This document shows, piece by piece, positions 58,301-64,000 of a DNA stretch of 64,000 nt. The stretch is taken from positions 1-64,000 of the forward strand of contig JANUWF010001192.1 of the NCBI GenBank assembly GCA_026120185.1, read 5' to 3'. The notes beneath the pieces were generated by a model. The model was not told the origin of the DNA, searched no databases, and worked only from the letters and a program-made list of their open reading frames with translations. This stretch comes from Voacanga thouarsii (lineage: Eukaryota; Streptophyta; Magnoliopsida; Gentianales; Apocynaceae). A program made the position numbers and the translations under genes. Position 1 is the stretch's first letter. The number at the start of each line of letters is the position of its first letter.

Positions 58301-58790
58301 TGTAGAGAAAATGAAGAGATTTGAGGATTATGAGAGAAAGATGAATGAAAATAAGAAAGTTGGAGAGAATTGGAGAGAGTTGAAGAGAGTTAGAGATTGT
58401 TTGGTGAGTTTTGGGGGTGAATTGGGGGTATTTATAGAGTTTTAGGGGTTAGGGGGGAGAATATAGCCATTATAGGTCTAAAAGCAAAAAAAAAAAAAAA
58501 GTTTTGGCCATTAAAGGGACCAAATTGAAAGAAAAAAAAGTGGAGAGTCGTTGGTGCAATGGTTCTCCAATGTGGGTTGGCCCGAGGACAGGCCCTCCCT
58601 ATAGTGGCCGGTCCGGCTCTTGGGCCAGGCCCGACCTGTCTGACGAGTCAAAGCAGCCCAGTTGTCAATGTTAGTCGTGCCTGTACTGTGCGCCTGAATC
58701 GAGCCCAGCACCGTGCCCGTACCGTGCTCCCAGCGACCGATCAGTGACCATGCCCAGCAGCAAGCCGACGGCCAACCCACGACCAAAAAT
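55400..58790 (-). mobile_element. Decayed zf-BED hAT transposon
   Basis: GC-rich arrays of GGGCCGG/CCGGCCC-type words at 55400-55560 and 58560-58760 enclose an AT-rich body with hAT transposase remnants. Such contrasts are typical of hAT subterminal regions. Exact termini and the 8-bp duplication could not be fixed, so the limits are approximate. Confidence 0.65.
55985..57971 (-). pseudogene. hAT transposase (RICESLEEPER-like), broken
   Basis: N-terminal Ser/Asp-rich segment from 57971 (MDPNQYHHFSSSQSSAHFDF). BED zinc finger at 57731-57640 (CKICRVIYAHKKGG, then HMKISH). Core region 57530-56640 has recognisable INNESFLCITCH but many stops. DUF4413-like block 56620-56321 (YYEDIHILYCMALCIDPQVK). 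hAT dimerisation domain 56236-55997 (FDICGWWKAHVSQYLILSKI, then FSESVRTIDERRS). There are several frameshifts and stops; it is not functional. Confidence 0.88.
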
Positions 58791-59479
58791 ATTGGCCTCT
58801 CCGTTTTCTTGTGTAAACATATAGATATGCTTTTGTAATATTTTTGTAATTTTCCTAAGATCATGCGTGTAAATTTTCATACTTAGATTCTTTATACTCA
58901 AGTCTAGAGAAAATCGGCAAACTTTTCTCACATTCTAAAAAAAAACGGTATCTACTATTATACTTTGGGAAAACTTTATCACGTCTATTATAGGAGGCGA
59001 AGAAAAACGAGATCGATTAGAAGCAAATGAAGTCAGTTGTAAATATTAGTTTTTTCTCTCACCAATACTTGTTGTAAATACTTTGTAATCACTTTCAATT
59101 CAATAAAATGACTACTTCTATGCAATCGGGTACCGGTTAACTTCTGTTTAAGTGCCATTTTATGTTATTTTCATTTTGTTCATTTCCGTTTCAATCGTTT
59201 TCATTGTGATCTACTGCGAAATCACTCAAACTCACTTGCAAGTGTCCGAACGAGTTCGAAAGAGGCCGATAAGATATTGACTTGGGCCTAGCCAAGTTAC
59301 AGACATCATAGTTAGTCAGTTTATGGGAAAACGACCTGTAACAATGCCAAAAAAAGGTCAAATATGGCACAGGCCTACATGAGCCATGGTATTGGTTGAA
59401 ATAGAGCAAATTGCTTCACCATTATGTATCACTTAAATAGTAGGATGCTTTTGTAGGCATGTATAGAAATAATGAGAGA
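58791..59479. other. Intergenic with kinase-flank homology
   Basis: No gene seen. 59355-59465 (GAGCCATGGTATTGGTTGAA onward) is a diverged copy of 4710-4800. The section 58800-59340 has no feature I recognise. Confidence 0.45.
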
Positions 59480-59960
59480 GTTCAAACAACGAACCAAAAC
59501 GAAATGGAAAAAAAGTTCTAAATTCAGCCAGCAATCAACCCGCTATTCCCCTCGACTTGTTATAACATGATGCTACTGATGAATCATGGAAAGGCCTTAT
59601 AGGTGCAACTGGCAAGAGAATCCAAAACAGAAGGCTTAGAGGGGATTTGCAGAAATAGAAGGCTTAAGCCTTATACTAGATTGCTTGGGTTGAATGCATA
59701 CCATAATCCCACTAAAACCATCTTTCTTGCATCCTTTTCCTCCTCTGCATTTGTGACACCTTCAAGTCCATGTTCCTTTTCAACCTCAAAACATACATAT
59801 GTGAGAAATCAATAGTGAGAGCATAGTATCTCACAAGTCCAAATTGAAGAAAAGCTATATTGCTTGAGCAACTAAGCTCATATCCTAGATAGCCACAGTT
59901 GTTGTGTCGAATCCAAGGCCTTATGTGAGGCTACACAGCAATCATCATCGTAGACAAAAT
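59480..59960 (-). pseudogene. LRK10L relic with kinase and ectodomain pieces fused
   Basis: 59560-59800 matches the kinase C-terminus and 3' end of the intact gene (region equivalent to 50145-50400). 59845-59925 matches the ectodomain region around [10 protein letters not shown] (equivalent to about 54095-54155). The kinase core, TM segment and introns between them are missing, so this is a deletion derivative. No useful frame remains. Confidence 0.75.
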
Positions 59961-60029
59961 TCTAGCAAGCTACAGATGGAACAGGACATAACTAGGCTCT
60001 TAATGAGAATATCAACAAATGCAAATACT

Positions 60030-60395
60030 CGCACATATTGGATGATAATCTTAGCTATTATTCTCAATCATGTCATAAGCAATTGCAAAGAGTGCCTATA
60101 GATGATATTTCCATCCCAAAAGATATGGACATGGAAAAATGAAACATATCTCAGAATGGTACCTGCTCTACCCGGAGACATTGTAATCCATTAAGCATCT
60201 CTTCTTGCTTAATCTACTCCAAGTGCTCTTACAAACATTTATTGATTCTTTTTAGTCCACAATCCTATAGACCTCCAATAAAGTAAATAAAGTAACATAT
60301 TACTAATTAAGAAAAAGATACAAGTATAAGAGAAATCTTTGCACTACAAATACATTAAATATTCACTACAAATTGTAGCTTATGGTTGTTAATCA
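60030..60395. other. Segmental duplication shared with 21.2-21.6 kb
   Basis: Partner of the 21200-21620 segment; see that entry. It follows the kinase relic directly, so the duplicated unit is kinase 3' end plus this flank. Confidence 0.75.
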
Positions 60396-60833
60396 CCCAA
60401 TTGCATGCAAATTGCTTCAATTTCATGCGCCGGCTCCGCCCCAACACTCACGGACAGCGGCTCTAGGCATAGCACAGTGGTGGCTCGGCGGCTTAGGAAT
60501 AGTGCCTTCTTCTTCGTTTTTTTTTCTTCCGCGCGAAAACTTCACAAACTCTTGTTTTTCTGTTGCTTCTATCTGCGGCCTCTTTGGACATTTTTACTTA
60601 CAAAAACCTCATCCAAACCAAAACCACATTCGTCTATACCCTTCAAATTGGGTTTACACGATATTCTAGCAAAGCAAAAAAAATTTACAGTAGCATATAC
60701 TTCCATTGTGAAGCTTACAAATCCACCTATCACATACCAAAACAGTGAAGGATCATAGGTTTAAGCACCAAACAATGATCTTCTCCATTTTTTATTAACT
60801 AACATGCTCCCTAAGTTGATCAAAACACATGGC
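60396..60833. other. Unassigned segment before the LTR
   Basis: 60405-60500 is unusually GC-rich for the region (CCGGCTCCGCCCC). Two overlapping plus frames occur (60382-60669, 60405-60758) without recognisable domains. 60750-60833 is probably the 5' leader of the retrotransposon whose primer site follows. Confidence 0.4.
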
Positions 60834-60845
60834 TCTGATACCACT
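60834..60845 (-). promoter_or_regulatory. tRNA-iMet primer-binding site
   Basis: Minus strand TGGTATCAGAGC, the standard plant copia primer site, 3 bp from the end of the LTR at 60849. It shows that this LTR once served as a 5' LTR with its interior to the left. Confidence 0.85.
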
Positions 60846-60848
60846 TTG

Positions 60849-62853
60849 ATGGTTTAAAAAAATAGGGGAGCATGCTCACGGGAGGTAAAAAAACAAGCGT
60901 TTAATGGCAGCGCTGAAATGTTAAGATCATACCTTTACGTGCTTTAAACCTCTTAGGTTGTGTAGGAGTGGATTGAACCACGGGAATAGCTTCGCCTTGC
61001 CTGCTTGAAGAAGCTACCGATTGTAATCCTTCCAATCTCCTACTTCTCCTCAAGTGCATTAATGCCAAGCTTTTTAGCTCTCAGAATATGCCACTACCCA
61101 ACTTCTTGTTGATGAACACAACAATGAAGAAGAGTAATCTCAATCCTTCTTGGTTCTACTGCTATTGGTTAGCAAAGCACCAAGAACAAGAGGGTAAAAA
61201 GAGGCTCACAAGAGAGAGCTGCATGAGGGAGAGAGGAAAAACTAGGGAGAATTAGGGTTTTTTTTTTCCAGAGTCTTATTTTTGTTAGCCAAAACTAGGT
61301 CTCCAATATCTGATAAACATATTCCTCGGGATATCATATTTCAAATACCCGGATGTTATCAAGAAAATAAGTTTGGCTTAACCCTAAACTTATCTGATCC
61401 ACACCTAAAAAAAATCCTACGGTCTAAGCTATTGGGCCAAAATAATATTTATTATTTTCTTGGACCCAAAAGGCCTAAAATAATAAACATTAATTATTTA
61501 TTTTCTGGACTTATAGAAATAACTCAATAAATAATTAATGAACTCAAATGAACCAAAATAATTAAACTTTAATTATTTATTTCTTGGGCTTATATAAATA
61601 ATCCAATAAATAATTAAGCATTAATTATTTCCCTCTAATTTAAACCCAGGTTAATTTTCTAATTATTCAAACTGGACCTAAGCCCTGAATAATTAATTAA
61701 CCAATTAAACCAGATAATTAATTTCTCTCAACTCCTATTTTTTATTTATTTATTTATTTATTTTATTCCAATCCAATAATAAATTAGACTTCCTGAATAA
61801 AATAAAATAAAATAAAATCCTGTTTAACTGAGACCAATTCCTCAACCCAAAATTAGTTAGGACTTACGGGCTATTCTGAGGACCAAAAAGACACATCGCC
61901 TTGGCTGCTAAAATGACCAAAATACCCCTACTATATAATAGCGGTATTTTGCATTTTAAATATTTCCTAATATCACCATAAGGAAATATTGACCCCAAGG
62001 ATAATGCTGTATTAGCAAAGTTTCCGACCTACAGGTGAAATGACTAAAATACCCTCCACACATCGCCGTACATTTAGAGAGGAAAAAGTGTACTAACACC
62101 TCTCTAAATGACATCTACCATCTTTAGACTTCTAATCCAATGATCCACGACTTCCTGGAATGTTTCCGCTTTCCAAGGGAGCTATCCTAAAACAAACATC
62201 TAAGTCATGTTTCCCGAGGCCCTGAACACTTTAGATCATTCAGACAATCACAAGGGACGATATTGTGTAAAAACTTTCTTGTACAAGTCTGTCGTAACTA
62301 ACTAGTTACATATACCAAAAATACAAGTATATTGGTTCTATCATAGAACCTCAACTATAGCATATCAAAGTATATGCTTCCAGCTTCGTCAGACCACCAA
62401 CTCATACTCAAGTCGTAGAGTACTAGTTCACGTTGTAGCGGTAGTAGTCTAGGTTTCTATCATATACAACTTTTAGAAACCACTACTACAGGTCATATCC
62501 TACATATTCAAAATACGCATATGTCATGAAGTGAGTGGACTACTCACTGACTAAAGGTAAGCCATTCCCCATTTGGAATTCATAAAATAATAACCTAAAC
62601 ATAATGAGATTCCCATTCTCATCAATAGGTTAAGCACAAATGTTTATGTGTTTAAATAACCTATGATCCATACCTTACTGTGAAAGACCACCATTCACAT
62701 GAATCATTTATTTAAACATAATGGGTCTGTTCTAAACGAAATTGTGCACAAATAAAAAGTAAATTCACAAACAATTTCTGAAAATAAATTCTTTTATTAA
62801 AATATTCGATATTTACATCAGAAACTTAGTCTAAGAGAGCATACTATCCAACA
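60849..62853 (-). repeat. Long copia LTR (about 2.0 kb)
   Basis: Minus strand TGTTGGATAGTATGC to AAACCATCA. Homologous to the solo LTR at 30772-32754 throughout. Its right edge abuts pol sequence of the same polarity and its left edge abuts a primer site, so internal sequence lies on both sides. Confidence 0.82.
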
Positions 62854-64000
62854 GAAGTGAGCTACAATGGATAGGAGAATTCTTATAGACTTTAGTATAG
62901 CCACAGGCGAGAAGATTTCCTCATAGTCAATACCTTCTCGTTGGGTATAACTCTTAGCAACCAATCTAGCTTTGAAAGTTTCTACTTTCCCGTCTACTCC
63001 TTTCTTTCTTTTGTGGACTCATTTGCACCCAATAGGTTTTACCCCATTAGGCAGGTCCACAAGTTCCCAGACGGAGTTAGTGTACATAGATTTTATTTCT
63101 GAATCCATTACACTCTTCCAATGGTCTACGTCTATGTCCTCTACAACTTCTTTATACGTAGTGGGATCCTCTTCTTCCTCAAAAGAGATTGCTTGAAAAG
63201 GTTCTTCATAGATAAGTATCTAGAGGGACGTCGAATGACTCTCCCACTACGTCTAAGCTATGGAGGATCTTGGATGATTGGACTTTCCTCCTCCTCGTTG
63301 ACTGGAACTAGATATGTTGATTTCTCAACGACTAGATTTTGAACAGGGGCAGGAGGTTCTTCCACTCTATGTGCCGAAGAACCAGTAGGTATAGAAGGTG
63401 TAACATCTATTTCTCTCCTACTGGAATCTGGTATGTTAAGTGGCATAGATACGAATCCTCCACGTGAATCTTGAGTATGGGATTCTGTAACCATTTGCTT
63501 AGGATTATCTCCCTTGGTTTCTTCCAAAATAACCCTACTCTTAGATCCTCGTTCTTTTATGTACTTGTCCTCTAAGAAAATTGCATTTGTGCTTACAAAT
63601 ATTTTCTTATCTTGAGGACTATAGAAGTAGTATCCCCTTGTTCCTTTTGGATACCCAACAAACAAACATAAATTTGATCTTGATTCCATTTTATCCATCT
63701 TTCCCTTTAGCACATATGCAGGACAACCCTAAATACAGATATGTGTCAAATTAGGCTTCCGTCCATTCCACAATTCCAATAGAGTTTTAGTGATAGACTT
63801 TGATGGAAACATATTCAATATATATATCGCAGTTTGTATAACATATCCCCAAAAGGATGTACTGAGTGTAGAGAAGCCTAGCATTGTTCTGACCATATCT
63901 AACAAGGTCTTGTTTCTCCTTTCTGCCACTCCATTTTGTTGAGGAGTGCCAGGTGCACTTAGTTGGGATAAAATCATATTTTTGACAAGTATGATCTAAA
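62854..64000 (-). pseudogene. Copia-V integrase to early RT, truncated
   Basis: Minus-strand pol of a different copia lineage. From the right edge: integrase (SAPGTPQQNGVAERRNKTLL), C-terminal part (GCPAYVLKGKMDKMESRSNL), linker, then RT start ([20 protein letters not shown], then [12 protein letters not shown]). Stops: a TGG-to-TAG at about 63725 and another at about 63256. RT is cut at about 62860, directly against the LTR; the YADD region, RNase H and polypurine tract are deleted. It continues beyond the window. Confidence 0.88.

Noticed and set aside
58511..58931. Two minus frames and one plus frame of 62-117 codons
   Set aside because: They lie in the GC-rich subterminal part of the hAT element and have no recognisable content.

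Overview
This is a repeat-dense stretch of plant nuclear DNA, most likely from a eudicot. The signs are an LRK10L-type receptor-like kinase gene, RWP-RK (RKD-type) transcription-factor genes with introns, Ty1/copia LTR retrotransposons, nested CACTA (En/Spm) transposons, a zf-BED hAT element and MITEs. The species cannot be told from the sequence. There is no bacterial, organellar or viral gene set.

Layout. 1-4272: 5' part of a minus-strand copia element (Copia-I), cut by the window edge. 4278-5804 and 20879-22710: host sequence, comprising a 513-bp tandem duplication that carries receptor-kinase 3'-end relics, a segmental duplication shared with 60 kb, and an orphan last exon of an ABHD17-like alpha/beta-hydrolase gene. 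5805-20873: a 15-kb composite copia insertion flanked by the 5-bp target duplication ATATC. Inside it are two copies of a non-autonomous copia derivative in which most of gag, the protease and the front of integrase are replaced by a complete RKD gene (promoter, exons and introns) in antisense orientation. One copy, 6779-12202, is circularly permuted and has two LTRs joined head to tail, as expected for an integrated two-LTR circle. 22711-48246: a 25.5-kb CACTA element (TSD CAA) with an apparently intact 5-exon TNPA/Transposase_24 gene, a broken TNP2 transposase gene, a solo LTR and a GC-rich domain. Nested in its right end is a second CACTA element, 35245-48097 (TSD TAA). It has no transposase but carries a second RKD gene (44742-46354) with a tandemly amplified N-terminal exon, plus a copia element (39084-44627, TSD ATTAC). 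48250-54530: MITEs and a three-exon LRK10L receptor-kinase gene with one 1-bp frameshift. 55.4-58.8 kb: decayed hAT transposon. 59.5-60.4 kb: deleted receptor-kinase relic. 60.8-64.0 kb: long-LTR copia remnant.

How it fits together. The host locus seems to have been a small receptor-kinase cluster that was duplicated, partly deleted and then filled by nested transposons. Two unrelated transposon types (copia and CACTA) each carry an RKD gene, a family known for roles in egg-cell identity and embryo initiation. That double association is the most unusual feature.

Caution. Many small differences between the copia copies fall at CTG/CAG sites and in homopolymers. Some of the frameshifts described below may therefore be read or assembly errors at CHG-methylated sites rather than real mutations.
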